From the NCBI GenBank assembly GCA_963825685.1, contig CAWGUD010000016.1:124001-188000 (forward strand): 64,000 bases of DNA, written 5' to 3'. How positions within the stretch are numbered: the first letter of the stretch is position 1; the number at the start of each line of letters is the position of its first letter. Positions 51,929 through 60,511 of the stretch are shown piece by piece. This stretch comes from JAOUEA01 sp963825685 (lineage in GTDB: Bacteria > Actinomycetota > UBA4738 > HRBIN12). The notes under the pieces are model-generated. The model did not search any database and had not been told where the DNA came from. It worked only from the letters and a program-made list of their open reading frames with translations. The position numbers and the translations under genes were made by a program.

Positions 51929-52489
51929 ATGAAGAAGCGAGTCGTGCAAGCGGGTGAGTTCGAGGTCGTCGACGATGACGGGCGGGTCAGGGTGCGCATC
52001 GGACTCTCGAACGACGAGGACCCGTTCTTCTCGCTGCTGTCGCCCGACGGGCAGGTACGCATGCGGTTCGGCCTGTCCGCCGACGGCGCCGCGGGGCTCG
52101 CGGTGGGTGACGAGAACGGCAAGGTGCGGGCGACGGTGGGACTGTCGAGCGACGGCAGTGCGAGCCTGGCGTTCGGCGACAAGAACGGTCGCATCCGGGC
52201 CAAGTTCGGTCTCGCCCCCGAGGCGTCACCCACGATGGGGATGCAGGTGGCCGACGGTGAGCTCTCCCAGGTCTACGCCCTCGCGGAGCAAGGGTCCCCG
52301 ACGCTCGGTCTCTACGACCACGCGGGCAAGGTACGGGTCCGTCTCGGCCTGGCCGCCGAAGGCTCGCCGGTGCTCCGTCTACTCGATCGGGCGGGCGAGC
52401 TCCGGGCGATCGTCGGACTGGCCGGCGACGGCTCACCGTTCGTACAGTTCCTCGATGAGACGAAGCAGCCGACCTGGACGATGCGCTGA
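51929..52489 (+). CDS. Protein made of seven 23-residue repeats
   Basis: 186 residues from ATG 51929 (GGAG 5 nt upstream). After 17 residues, seven units of exactly 23 follow, then 8 residues. The unit pattern is G-x-[VIL]-R at positions 1-4, G-L at 8-9, [DE]-G-[SA] around 12-14, a hydrophobic pair at 17-19 and D at 21. Unit 5 lacks the Arg and the first Gly. No signal peptide or membrane segment is present. The regularity suggests a beta-solenoid or similar repeat fold. Function unknown; it precedes the MauD-like gene by 60 nt. Confidence 0.8.
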   Translation: MKKRVVQAGEFEVVDDDGRVRVRIGLSNDEDPFFSLLSPDGQVRMRFGLSADGAAGLAVGDENGKVRATVGLSSDGSASLAFGDKNGRIRAKFGLAPEASPTMGMQVADGELSQVYALAEQGSPTLGLYDHAGKVRVRLGLAAEGSPVLRLLDRAGELRAIVGLAGDGSPFVQFLDETKQPTWTMR

Positions 52490-52549
52490 GGCCGTGGGAA
52501 GCGCCGGACGAACGGTGATGTCTGAAGGATCTGCCGGAGGACCGGCCGG

Positions 52550-53059
52550 ATGACCGGGTGGTGGGCGCTGGCGTTCGTCGTGCTGTGGTTGCTCGTGGTC
52601 GTGCTCTGCATCGTGGTGGTCGCGCTCGCTCGGCAGGTCGGCACCCTGCATCTGCGGCTCGGTCCGCGCGGCGCCCTCGAGATCGACGACGAGGGGCCCG
52701 CGCTCGGCGAGCCGCTGCCCACGCTCTCGGCGCACGACGCCGACGGGGGGGCGGTCGTGCTCGGCGGTGCCGGTCGGCCCCGCCTCGTGCTGTTCGCCTC
52801 GGAGACGTGCGCCGTCTGCCTCGAGGTCACGCCGGGGGTGCCGGCCGCCGCCGCCGCCGGACGGCTGGAGCCGATCGTCGTGCACGATACCGAAGCCGAG
52901 CGAGCGCTCGCGGTTCCCGGCACCCCGTTCGTCGTCGTGCTCGACGAACATGGGGTCGTGCGCGCGAAGGGAACCGTGAACAACCTCGAACAGGTCGAGG
53001 GGCTCGTGGACACCGCCAACCGACGGATCACGGAGGATCGCGAACAGTGGGCAAGCTGA
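52550..53059 (+). CDS. MauD-like membrane-anchored thioredoxin-fold protein
   Basis: 169 residues. An N-terminal membrane helix (LAFVVLWLLVVVLCIVVV) anchors a thioredoxin-like domain with the redox site ETCAVCLEV and the cis-Pro loop VPGTPFVVVLD. This is the layout of MauD, which helps form the disulfides of methylamine dehydrogenase light chain. GGAGG precedes the ATG. It overlaps the next gene, a Cys-rich exported protein, by 13 nt, supporting a substrate relation. Confidence 0.82.
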   Translation: MTGWWALAFVVLWLLVVVLCIVVVALARQVGTLHLRLGPRGALEIDDEGPALGEPLPTLSAHDADGGAVVLGGAGRPRLVLFASETCAVCLEVTPGVPAAAAAGRLEPIVVHDTEAERALAVPGTPFVVVLDEHGVVRAKGTVNNLEQVEGLVDTANRRITEDREQWAS

Positions 53060-53583
53060 CCTCGATCGAACGGGCGGAGCGTTCGCTCGCCACGCGCACC
53101 AGCCGCCGGAGCTTCCTCGGCCGCGTCGGCCGGGGGGTGGTGGCACTCGCCGGCGGGGGCCTGGTGGCCACCGCGATCGCGCCCGATCGTGCGCAGGCGT
53201 ATCACATCTGCGGGCACACCTATACGACGGGCTCCTGCCCCCACCCGTACTCGCCGCTGTCCCGCACCGACCGCTACGGCTACCCGATGCATCCCCAATA
53301 CGGGTACCCGGTCGACGACGAGGGGGACAAGTACGTCGATCCTCGGAACCAGACCCGACGCAAGACGTGCGAGCAGGTCGTGCCCGAGGCGTACCCGTTC
53401 ACCGGGTCACCACGGTACGGGGGCGGCTGGACGCGGTGCTGCTCGGGGCGGCTCCGCCACATCCAGGACTGCTGCTCCCGTTCGGACATCCGCATCAACG
53501 GGGACTATGCGGTGCGGGGATACTGCCCGCGGCCGTTGAAGGTCTTCTGCATCACCTACCGGGAGCTCAACAAGAGGTGTTGA
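53047..53583 (+). CDS. Tat-exported Cys-rich protein resembling methylamine dehydrogenase light chain
   Basis: 178 residues. The twin-arginine signal is SRRSFLGRVGRGVVALAGGG, cleaved near RAQA. The mature part has 10 Cys, including RCC and DCC pairs, and many Tyr/Arg/Gly, as in MauA-like proteins. It has only one Trp (GGGW), whereas the TTQ cofactor of MauA needs two, so a TTQ enzyme is unlikely. It sits between MauD-like and MauE-like genes, which suggests they fold it. Confidence 0.7.
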   Translation: MGKLTSIERAERSLATRTSRRSFLGRVGRGVVALAGGGLVATAIAPDRAQAYHICGHTYTTGSCPHPYSPLSRTDRYGYPMHPQYGYPVDDEGDKYVDPRNQTRRKTCEQVVPEAYPFTGSPRYGGGWTRCCSGRLRHIQDCCSRSDIRINGDYAVRGYCPRPLKVFCITYRELNKRC

Positions 53584-53681
53584 CCGATCCGTTCGGCGGC
53601 GACGCGCTCGCGACGTCGCTGCTCCTCGTGCTCGCCGCCGCGTCGGCGATCGCCGGGTGGTCGGCGCTCTACGGCCCCTGA
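53577..53681 (+). CDS. Possible 34-residue membrane peptide
   Basis: A GTG start at 53577 (AAGAGG just upstream) gives a short peptide with a helix, SLLLVLAAASAIAGW. It overlaps the Cys-rich gene by 7 nt and ends 9 nt before the MauE-like gene. Too short to judge alone. Confidence 0.35.
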   Translation: MLTDPFGGDALATSLLLVLAAASAIAGWSALYGP

Positions 53682-53690
53682 GGGCTGTCG

Positions 53691-54816
53691 ATGGTGGAGA
53701 CCATCACCCCCGTCGTGTACGGGGGGCGCACGCGGTGGGCCATCGCCCTGGCGCTGCACGTGGCCGGCGCGACGGTCACCGCCGCGCTCTTCGGCGCCGC
53801 GCTGGGCGTCGCCGGGGCGCTGCTCGAGGCGCCCTGGGGCCGCGCCGGCGCGCTGGTCGTCGCGATCACGGCGATCGTCTACGCGGTGGGAGAGCTTCCG
53901 CGCGTGACGGCATCGGTGCCGCAGCTCCGACGGCAGGTGCCCGACTGGTGGCGTGAGTTCTTCTCCTGGCCGATCGCCGCGACCCTGTACGGCGCCGGTC
54001 TCGGCATCGGGTTCTTCACCTACGTCTCCCACGGCACCCTCGTCGTCGTGGCGCTCGCCGCGCTCGCCTCGGGTGATCCCGCGGTGGGGGCGCTCATCGT
54101 CGCGCCGTTCGGGCTCGTGCGGGGTCTCTCGGCCGCCAGGTCCGCCGGCGTCCACACCCAGCAGGAGTCCCAACGGCTGGTCGACCGCCTGGCCGGGTCG
54201 CCGGAGGGCCGACGGAACCTCGCGAACGGCGGTGTGCTCGTCGTCGTCGCCATGGTGTCGGTCGCGCTGGCGATCCGAGCCGACGACGGGTGGGCCTCGC
54301 TCGCGACCGCGGTCCTCGCCATCGCGTTCGCATGGGCGGCGACGTCGAAGGTGGTCGATATCCGGGGGTGGCGGCGCACGCTCGATGAGCACGGGCTCCC
54401 GCACGGCGTCGAGAGCGCCGCCACGTTCGCCGTGCCGGCGCGCGGAGGCCCTCGTCCCGATCCTGGTCGCGTCGGGGTGGACGCGGGCCGCGGGCGTCTG
54501 GGCCTTCGTGCTGTTGGTCGTGTTCACCGCGGAAGCGGTGCGCGCGTGGCGTCGCTTCGGTCCGCAGGTGCCGTGCGGGTGCTTCGGCGGTCGCGAGGCG
54601 GTGGAGCCGGGGGCCCTGCTGGTGCGCAACGCGGCGCTCGCGGCGCTCGCGATCGTCGTCGCGCTCCGTCCCGCCCCTGAGCCGGTTGTCTCGTGGCCGG
54701 GATGGCCCACGTCCGGGGAGTTCCTGCCGATGGTGTTGGTCATCGTGGGGCTCGGCGTGGCAGGCTTCACCGCGTGGACGGCGATCAGATGGCTGGGCCG
54801 GGGGAGGCCCGCGTGA
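53691..54816 (+). CDS. MauF-MauE-like membrane protein (frameshift)
   Basis: About 375 residues. The N-terminal half (about 1-185) has four to six hydrophobic segments of CcdA/MauF look (GLGIGFFTYVSHGTLVVVALA). The C-terminal half is MauE/DoxX-like with ATSKVVDIRGWRRTL and the redox-associated CGCFGG. An extra base near 54440 breaks the frame inside the MauE part. The two halves being one gene appears to be a MauF-MauE fusion. It would pass reducing equivalents across the membrane to the MauD-like protein. Confidence 0.72.
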
Positions 54817-55436
54817 CCCCGACCCGCGACCGGTGGGCCGCCTCCCCGTTGCGCTCGGTCGTGCCGTTCCTCGTCGCAGGCCTGATCGTGGCGATGGCCC
54901 TGGTCGCGCTCGCCGCGCCGTCGTTCCACAGCGACATCAACGACCCCAACGACACCCGGGGCCTGCTCGACGTGCGGAAGGTCCGCCTGGACCACGAGGG
55001 CGGCACCGAGGTCACGGTGATCACGTTCGCCGATTGGACGGCCGCGTCGATCTGGGACCGCGGCAACGGCTACGTCTTCCTCGATACCGAAGGGGGCGAG
55101 GACGCCGAGTACTTCGTGGTGGTCCGCAGCACGGGCTCCGACCTGCAGGCGTCGCTCTGGCGCGACCGCCGCGACCGCCGCGACCTGTTCCTGCGCAACG
55201 TGAAGGTCCGACGCAAGTCGTCCGACGGCGTGTCGGTCGCGGTGCCGATCAAGACCCTCGAGTTCGGACGCTTCCGCACGTCGTACTTCTGGTGGGCGAT
55301 GACGAGCTTCACCGGCGAGATCTGCCGGCGTACCTGCCTCGACCGCGCTCCCGACGACGGCGCCGTGGAACAGTGGCGCCCCGGCATGTCGCCGACCCCG
55401 ACGAACAGCCCGTCAGCGAGCGAAGGATCCAGCTGA
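54813..55436 (+). CDS. Membrane-anchored protein of unknown function
   Basis: 207 residues, GTG overlapping the MauE-like stop by 4 nt. One N-terminal helix (VVPFLVAGLIVAMALVALAA) anchors an external domain of mixed charge, with a Cys pair near the end (EICRRTCLD) and a Ser/Pro tail. I recognise no family. Coupling to the Mau-like genes suggests it belongs to the same exported complex. Confidence 0.65.
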   Translation: MTPTRDRWAASPLRSVVPFLVAGLIVAMALVALAAPSFHSDINDPNDTRGLLDVRKVRLDHEGGTEVTVITFADWTAASIWDRGNGYVFLDTEGGEDAEYFVVVRSTGSDLQASLWRDRRDRRDLFLRNVKVRRKSSDGVSVAVPIKTLEFGRFRTSYFWWAMTSFTGEICRRTCLDRAPDDGAVEQWRPGMSPTPTNSPSASEGSS

Positions 55437-56057
55437 GACGTCCCTCGGTGCCTCGTCCTCGAACATCGACGTCACGCGCACGAGCGCAGGGGTCGTCGGG
55501 AACTCGCTGAAGCCGAATCCCGCAGCCGCACAGGGAGCGGTGGGACCGAGATCGACGCCGTCGACCGAGGCGTTCGCCTCCGCGTGACGGAAGTCGTGGA
55601 TCGCGTACCGCTCTCGGGTGCCTGCGAGGGTCAGCCCGGAGGTCCGCACGTGGGCGGCCGCGAACAGCGGTCGCACGAGCGGCCGGAGCACCCGGTCCTC
55701 GAGGTCGATCCAGGCCCTCGCCGTGCGGAGTCCCCGCGGCCGCAGGGCGAGCAGGTGTGACGCCCACCCGGGCCCGCTCGGGCGCACCGTCAGCCGCACC
55801 GGCCCTGCCGACGCCCCGATCGCGCCGTTCCCGATCCGCTCGGCCGTGACCCGCTCGACGTGCAGCTCGTCGAACGCGTAGTGACCGGCGAGGAAGTCCC
55901 GCACCCGCGCGTCGGGGGCGAGCAGCACGCGGCGACCGTCGGGCCGGCACCACATCATGTCGGCGAAGGGGCCGAACGGGGAGCGGAGCCACCGACCCAC
56001 CACGATCCGATCGCCCGAGGCGAACGACGCGCCGAGGATGTGCCCGTCGAACTCCAT
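55413..56057 (-). CDS. Conserved-looking hypothetical protein
   Basis: 214 residues from ATG 56057 (MEFDGHILGASFASG). It is soluble, with segments such as GRWLRSPFGPFADMMWCRPDG and RYAIHDFRHAEANASVDGV. No family recognised. Its end overlaps the end of the preceding plus-strand gene by 24 nt. Intact. Confidence 0.7.
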   Translation of the reverse strand: MEFDGHILGASFASGDRIVVGRWLRSPFGPFADMMWCRPDGRRVLLAPDARVRDFLAGHYAFDELHVERVTAERIGNGAIGASAGPVRLTVRPSGPGWASHLLALRPRGLRTARAWIDLEDRVLRPLVRPLFAAAHVRTSGLTLAGTRERYAIHDFRHAEANASVDGVDLGPTAPCAAAGFGFSEFPTTPALVRVTSMFEDEAPRDVSAGSFAR

Positions 56058-56096
56058 GACGCCATCGTGGCAGCGACCGCCCACCGCGGTGCCTCG

Positions 56097-56111
56097 TAGG
56101 CTACGCATCCG
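56097..56111 (+). promoter_or_regulatory. Possible leaderless -10 element
   Basis: TAGGCT (56097-56102) and 9 nt to ATG 56112; spacing is slightly long. Confidence 0.3.
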
Positions 56112-58130
56112 ATGGCGACGGGTGACCGAGCGCTCGCAGAGGTGTTCGCGCGATGGATGCGCCGCGAGCGCATCCCCGGTGTCGCGTGGGGCCTCGTGCG
56201 AGGCGGGGAGCTCGTGGGCTCAGGCGGCGTCGGCACGCTGAGCCTCGACGAGCCGGCGACGCCCGACGCCGACAGCGTGTTCCGCATCGCGTCGATGACC
56301 AAGAGCTTCACGGGAGCCGCGCTGATGATGCTCGTGGTCGACGGCCGACTGCGGCTGGACGACCCGGTGTCCGTGCACGTCCCGGAGCTCTCGACCTGGC
56401 GAGGGCCGACGTCCGACGGTCCGCCGATCACCGTGCGCCACCTCGTGTCGATGGAAGCCGGACTCCCGACCGACGACGCGTGGGCGGATCGGCACCTGGA
56501 TCTCTCGCCGGGGTCGATGGACGCGCTGATCGACGCGGGGGTGGTCTTCGCCTGGACCCCGGGCACGAGGTTCGAGTACTCGAACCTCGGCTGGGGTCTG
56601 GTCGGTCGTGTGATCGAGCGCGTGGCGGGGGAGCGCGTGCAGGACCTCGTCGTCCGATCACTGCTCGAACCGCTCGGCATGACGTCGACGACGTGGGTAC
56701 GGCCCGGCTCCGCCGTCGTGGCGGAGCCCTACCGCCTGCAGGACGGTGCGTGGGTGCACGAGGGGGAGCCCCTGGGCGACGGCACGATCGCCCCGATGGG
56801 CGGCCTGTGGACGACCGTGCGAGACCTCGCGCGCTGGGTCGGGTTCTTCCTCGACGCGTGGCCTCCGCGCGACGAGCCCGATGACGGCCCGCTCCCCCGA
56901 TGGGCGCGCCGAGAGATGCAGCAGCTCCGCCGGGTGGACGAGGTGACCCGGTTCCGCCCGTCGCCGAGCGGATCGTCGCGGGTGAGCGCGACCGGCTACG
57001 GCATCGGCCTGGGCGTGCGGATCGACGAACGGCTCGGCACCTCCGTCGGCCACAGCGGGGGGCTGCCGGGGTTCGGCTCGCATATGCGTTGGCTGCCGGA
57101 GCACGACGTCGGCGTGATCGGTCTCTCGAACGTCACGTACGGCAACATGCACGGTGCCTGCATCGAGGCGCTCGAGGTGCTCGCGGATCGCGACGAGCTG
57201 GGACCGCGACGCGCGGTGGAGACCGCGTCGCTCGCAGAGGGTGCGACGAGAGCCGCGGCGCTCCTGTCGTCGTGGAGCGACGCCGAGGCCGACGCGCTGT
57301 TCGCCGACAACGTGGGGACCGACGAGTCCTATGAACGGCGCGCCGCTCAGGCAGGTCGCCTGGTGGCGCGCTCGGGAGGCCTGGCGGTGGAGTCGATCGA
57401 GGCCGAGACGCCGTTGCGTGGGATCTTCACCACCGCCGGCGGCGATGCGCGTGTCGAGATCGGACTGAACCACGAAGGGCTCGTGCAGTGGCTCGACCTC
57501 GAGGATCGCCTGGCTCCGTCCGAGTCCCCGATCCTCGTCGACGAGTGGAAGATGCGCGAGGTGGTGGGCACCGCCCACGTGATCGTGCGACCGGTCGGAG
57601 CCCTGGCGCGGGCGTTCTCCGGTTGGCAGGGGGAGACGCTCGATCGCATCGGGGTGCGATGCGCCGCCCCGTCCGGGCACGCCACCCTGAAGGCGTTCGG
57701 AACGCAGGACTCGCCCCTCACCGACGAGGACGAGCGGCGGATCGTCGAGGTCGTGCAGGCGTGGGCGGCGTCGTGCAGCGGGCTCGAGCTCCGCGCGACC
57801 GCGCTCGAGCTCCTCCGGGAGGACGGCACCCCGATCGTCCGACTCGATGGGTCGGCGATCCTCCCGGCGATGTCGGACCTGCGCGCCGCATCCGCCGACG
57901 CGGGGCTGCCGATCGCGGAGAGCGACCGGATCGCGCTCGATGGATGGATCCCTCATCTCTCGCTCGCATACCCGGTCGACCGCGACGCGGCCCGGTGGCA
58001 CGAGCTCGAGGGCTGGATGCGCGAGATCGGGCCGACCGTCTCCGCGTCGTGCGTGGCCCTGCACGCCGAGGTCGTGACCTACGCCGGGGGCGCCGAGCGG
58101 CGGCTCGGGGTGTTCCCGCTCGAGGGTTGA
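56112..58130 (+). CDS. Serine beta-lactamase-like hydrolase fused to a 2H phosphoesterase domain
   Basis: 672 residues in one frame. Residues 1-350 are a class C beta-lactamase/DD-peptidase fold with SMTK (Ser61, Lys64), YSN (Tyr156-Asn158) and HSG (314-316). Residues about 350-480 form a linking beta-rich region of the type found after such domains. The C-terminal part has HATL (His523) and HLSL (His615), 92 residues apart, the two H-x-[ST]-phi motifs of 2H phosphoesterases (LigT/CPDase group). No signal peptide, so cytoplasmic. Substrates of both domains are unknown. Confidence 0.82.
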   Translation: MATGDRALAEVFARWMRRERIPGVAWGLVRGGELVGSGGVGTLSLDEPATPDADSVFRIASMTKSFTGAALMMLVVDGRLRLDDPVSVHVPELSTWRGPTSDGPPITVRHLVSMEAGLPTDDAWADRHLDLSPGSMDALIDAGVVFAWTPGTRFEYSNLGWGLVGRVIERVAGERVQDLVVRSLLEPLGMTSTTWVRPGSAVVAEPYRLQDGAWVHEGEPLGDGTIAPMGGLWTTVRDLARWVGFFLDAWPPRDEPDDGPLPRWARREMQQLRRVDEVTRFRPSPSGSSRVSATGYGIGLGVRIDERLGTSVGHSGGLPGFGSHMRWLPEHDVGVIGLSNVTYGNMHGACIEALEVLADRDELGPRRAVETASLAEGATRAAALLSSWSDAEADALFADNVGTDESYERRAAQAGRLVARSGGLAVESIEAETPLRGIFTTAGGDARVEIGLNHEGLVQWLDLEDRLAPSESPILVDEWKMREVVGTAHVIVRPVGALARAFSGWQGETLDRIGVRCAAPSGHATLKAFGTQDSPLTDEDERRIVEVVQAWAASCSGLELRATALELLREDGTPIVRLDGSAILPAMSDLRAASADAGLPIAESDRIALDGWIPHLSLAYPVDRDAARWHELEGWMREIGPTVSASCVALHAEVVTYAGGAERRLGVFPLEG

Positions 58131-58160
58131 GCTCGAGCACCGATCGCAGGAGCGATCCGG

Positions 58161-58821
58161 TCAGGCGCGGCGAGGCGGCAGCGTCGACGGCCCCACGGTG
58201 GCCGAGAGCCAGGTGACGATCGGCTGCGAGGCCCGGAGGAACTCGACCACGCGTTGCTCGGCGCGTCTCGTGCCCAGCCACGGCCCCGCCGGCCACTCGC
58301 GCCAGGTCACGAGGCCCTTGTAGCGCAGGAGCTCGATGCGCGGGTGATCCTTCGGGAAGCCGCGCGGCGCCGTCTTCAGCTCATCGTGCCCCATCACGGA
58401 GATCCCGTCGCCGCGGGTCTCCTTCGACGAGCGCGACCAGCTCGGGCCCGGTCCGTGCGTCGTCGACGCCGGCCCGGTATCGCTCGAGCTGATCCGGCGC
58501 CATCTCCCACATCCCCGCGCCCGCGGCCAGCCGGCCGGCGTCGAGCTGCACGTACCCATCGCCGATCGTCGCCCCGATATGGGTCTTGTAGGGCGACTTG
58601 TCGCGGCTGAAGCGCACGTCTCGGTACGGCCGGAAGACCTTCCCGGGGCCGAACTCGGCTTCGAGATCGGCGAGCAGCGCCTCCATCGGGGCGCGCACGC
58701 ATCCGTCGTAGACGGACCGGTTCGCCTGCCAGTACGTCTTCGAGTTGTCGGCCTCGAGGCCCTCGTAGAACTCGAGCGCCTCCGCCGGCCATCCCGTGAA
58801 CGCCGTCACCGTGTCATGCAC
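58161..58821 (-). CDS. DUF2461 family protein (frameshift)
   Basis: About 219 residues. It has the family segments TGWPAEALEFYEGLEADNSK, FRPYRDVRFSRDKSPYKTHI and RGFPKDHPRIELLRYKGL. An extra G near 58423 breaks the frame; correction gives LVALVEETRGDG. Function of the family is unknown. Overlaps the methyltransferase gene by 8 nt. Confidence 0.85.
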
Positions 58822-59572
58822 CTCCGTCGGCCGTGTCGGGTCGCCCGGAGCCGGTGAGCAGCAGCTCTCCCGTTGCCCGAACCTCGATGTCCCATCCGAT
58901 CCCGCGGAGTTCCGACTGGAGCCCGGACGGGTCGAAGAAGCGCTTCACGATCCGGAACTCCCTGCCGTCGTTGAGGCGCCGGGTCACCGATCCGGCATCT
59001 GGCCCCTCTAGCTCGTGATCGATCGCGGTGGCCCATGGCGCGTACAGGCTATCGGCGAAGAAGACCCGGCCGCTCGGCGCGAGCGCGTCGCCGACGAGGC
59101 GCCAGAAGCGGCTCGAACCGTTCGGCCGGCACGTGCGAGAGCCAGAAGGTGAAGACGACCGAGTCGAACGACCGTGGAGGCTCCCACTCGAAGACGTCCG
59201 TGCTGCACGAAGGCGACGTCCTCGAGCCCCGGCCGTCGCCGAGCCTCGTCGATCATCTCCGGAGCGGCGTCGAGCGCGGTCAGCCGGGTGGCCGTTTCCG
59301 CGAGGATCGAGGTCGTCTGACCGGTGCCGCAGGCGATCTCGAGCACGTCCCCGCGCGCGTCGAACGCGCCGGAGACGATCGCGCGCCGTGGCGAACTCGG
59401 CGAACCAGCGGGCGTTGGCCTCCGGACCCCGGCTGTAGCGCCCCTGTCGACGGAACCATTCCTCGTACTCGGGGGCGCGCGCCCGGTAGTACTCGACCTG
59501 CTCCCCGAGCAGGTCGGCCGGGTCGTCGCGATCGTTCGTCGTTCGTGCCCGCCATGCACGGGATGGTTCCAC
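58814..59572 (-). CDS. Class I SAM-dependent methyltransferase (three frameshifts)
   Basis: About 250 residues after correction. The SAM motif is DVLEIACGTGQTTSIL with LTALDAAPEMIDEA, then FDSVVFTFWLSHVP and a late GRVFFADSLYAPW. Three single extra bases, near 59393, 59207 and 59116, move the reading through all three frames and net back to the start frame. Every piece fits the same fold. Substrate unknown. Confidence 0.8.
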   Translation of the reverse strand: MEPSRAWRARTTNDRDDPADLLGEQVEYYRARAPEYEEWFRRQGRYSRGPEANARWFAEFATARDRLRRVRRARGRARDRLRHRSDDLDPRGNGHPADRARRRSGDDRRGSATAGARGRRLRAARTSSSGSLHGRSTRSSSPSGSRTCRPNGSSRFWRLVGDALAPSGRVFFADSLYAPWATAIDHELEGPDAGSVTRRLNDGREFRIVKRFFDPSGLQSELRGIGWDIEVRATGELLLTGSGRPDTADGGA

Positions 59573-59599
59573 ATCCGCACCGGGGTGTGGGTGCCTCGA

Positions 59600-59605
59600 T
59601 AGACT
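59600..59605 (+). promoter_or_regulatory. -10 element of tRNA-Ala
   Basis: TAGACT, 13 nt before the tRNA; no clear -35. Confidence 0.4.
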
Positions 59606-59618
59606 CGGAGCGCGACGA

Positions 59619-59694
59619 GGGGACGTAGCTCAGTTGGAAGAGCGCCGGCTTTGCAAGCCGGAGGTCGCCGGTTCGATCCCGGTCGTCTCCACCA
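59619..59694 (+). tRNA. tRNA-Ala (TGC)
   Basis: A 76-nt cloverleaf with acceptor GGGGACG/CGTCTCC (one G-U), anticodon arm CCGGCTTTGCAAGCCGG carrying TGC, T arm CCGGTTCGATCCCGG, and an encoded 3' CCA. Confidence 0.96.
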
Positions 59695-59755
59695 CCGTGC
59701 GCCGCGCGCGTCATACGATCGCCGGCGAGCCGAGCCGACGAGGAGGAGACCCCGC

Positions 59756-60511
59756 GTGTCCCGACAGATGCTGAACGAGAAGACGTTCCAGAACGTGCCG
59801 CACCTGGAACCGATCACGATCCCCGGCCGACCCGACGTCGCGCCAAAGGTCATGACCCTGAACGGCACGATCTGTCGGGCGGCGTTCCTGCTCGTGCTCG
59901 CGATCGCGAGCGCGACGTACGGCTGGTCCTTCGGAGACCAGATCTCGGGCACCGTCGGCACGATCATGATGATCGGCCTGCTGGGACTCATCGTGCTGTC
60001 GATCGTCACCGCGTTCAAGCCGCAGATCGCGCCGTTCACCGGTCCGCTGTACTCCGTCGTCATGGGCTTCTGGGCGGGCGTGATCTCGTTCGGCTATGAG
60101 CAGGAGTTCGATGGCATCGTGCTGCAGGCGGTGTTCGCGACGTTCGGGGTGTTCGCGGGCGCGCTGTTCCTCTACGGCTCGCGCATCGTGAAGGTGACGA
60201 AGAAGTTCGTGGCCGTCGTGATGATGGCGACGCTCGGCATCCTGCTGATGTACGTGGTGGCGATCGTCCTCGGCCTGTTCGGGGTGGAGCTCGGGTTCAT
60301 CAACGACCCGACGCCGCTCGGCATCGCGGTCAGCGTCGGCATCTGCATCGTGGCCGCGCTGAACCTGTTCGTCGACTTCTACTTCATCGAGGAAGGCGTG
60401 AAGGCCGGCGCACCCACGTACATGTCGTGGTACTGCGCCTTCGGGCTGATCGCGACGCTGATCTGGCTGTACCTCGAGATCCTGCGGCTGCTCGGGAAGG
60501 TGCGAAGCTGA
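59756..60511 (+). CDS. Bax inhibitor-1/YccA family membrane protein
   Basis: 251 residues from GTG 59756, with GGAGGAG upstream. Seven hydrophobic segments follow a 45-residue cytoplasmic N-terminus; the family end reads NLFVDFYFIEEGVKAGAPTYMSWYCAFGL. This is the actinobacterial branch of the family. Possible role in membrane ion homeostasis; not established. It starts 61 nt after tRNA-Ala. Confidence 0.88.
   Translation: MSRQMLNEKTFQNVPHLEPITIPGRPDVAPKVMTLNGTICRAAFLLVLAIASATYGWSFGDQISGTVGTIMMIGLLGLIVLSIVTAFKPQIAPFTGPLYSVVMGFWAGVISFGYEQEFDGIVLQAVFATFGVFAGALFLYGSRIVKVTKKFVAVVMMATLGILLMYVVAIVLGLFGVELGFINDPTPLGIAVSVGICIVAALNLFVDFYFIEEGVKAGAPTYMSWYCAFGLIATLIWLYLEILRLLGKVRS

Noticed and set aside
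53047..53583. A true methylamine dehydrogenase light chain
   Set aside because: Only one Trp is present and no large-subunit gene is near, so TTQ cannot form.
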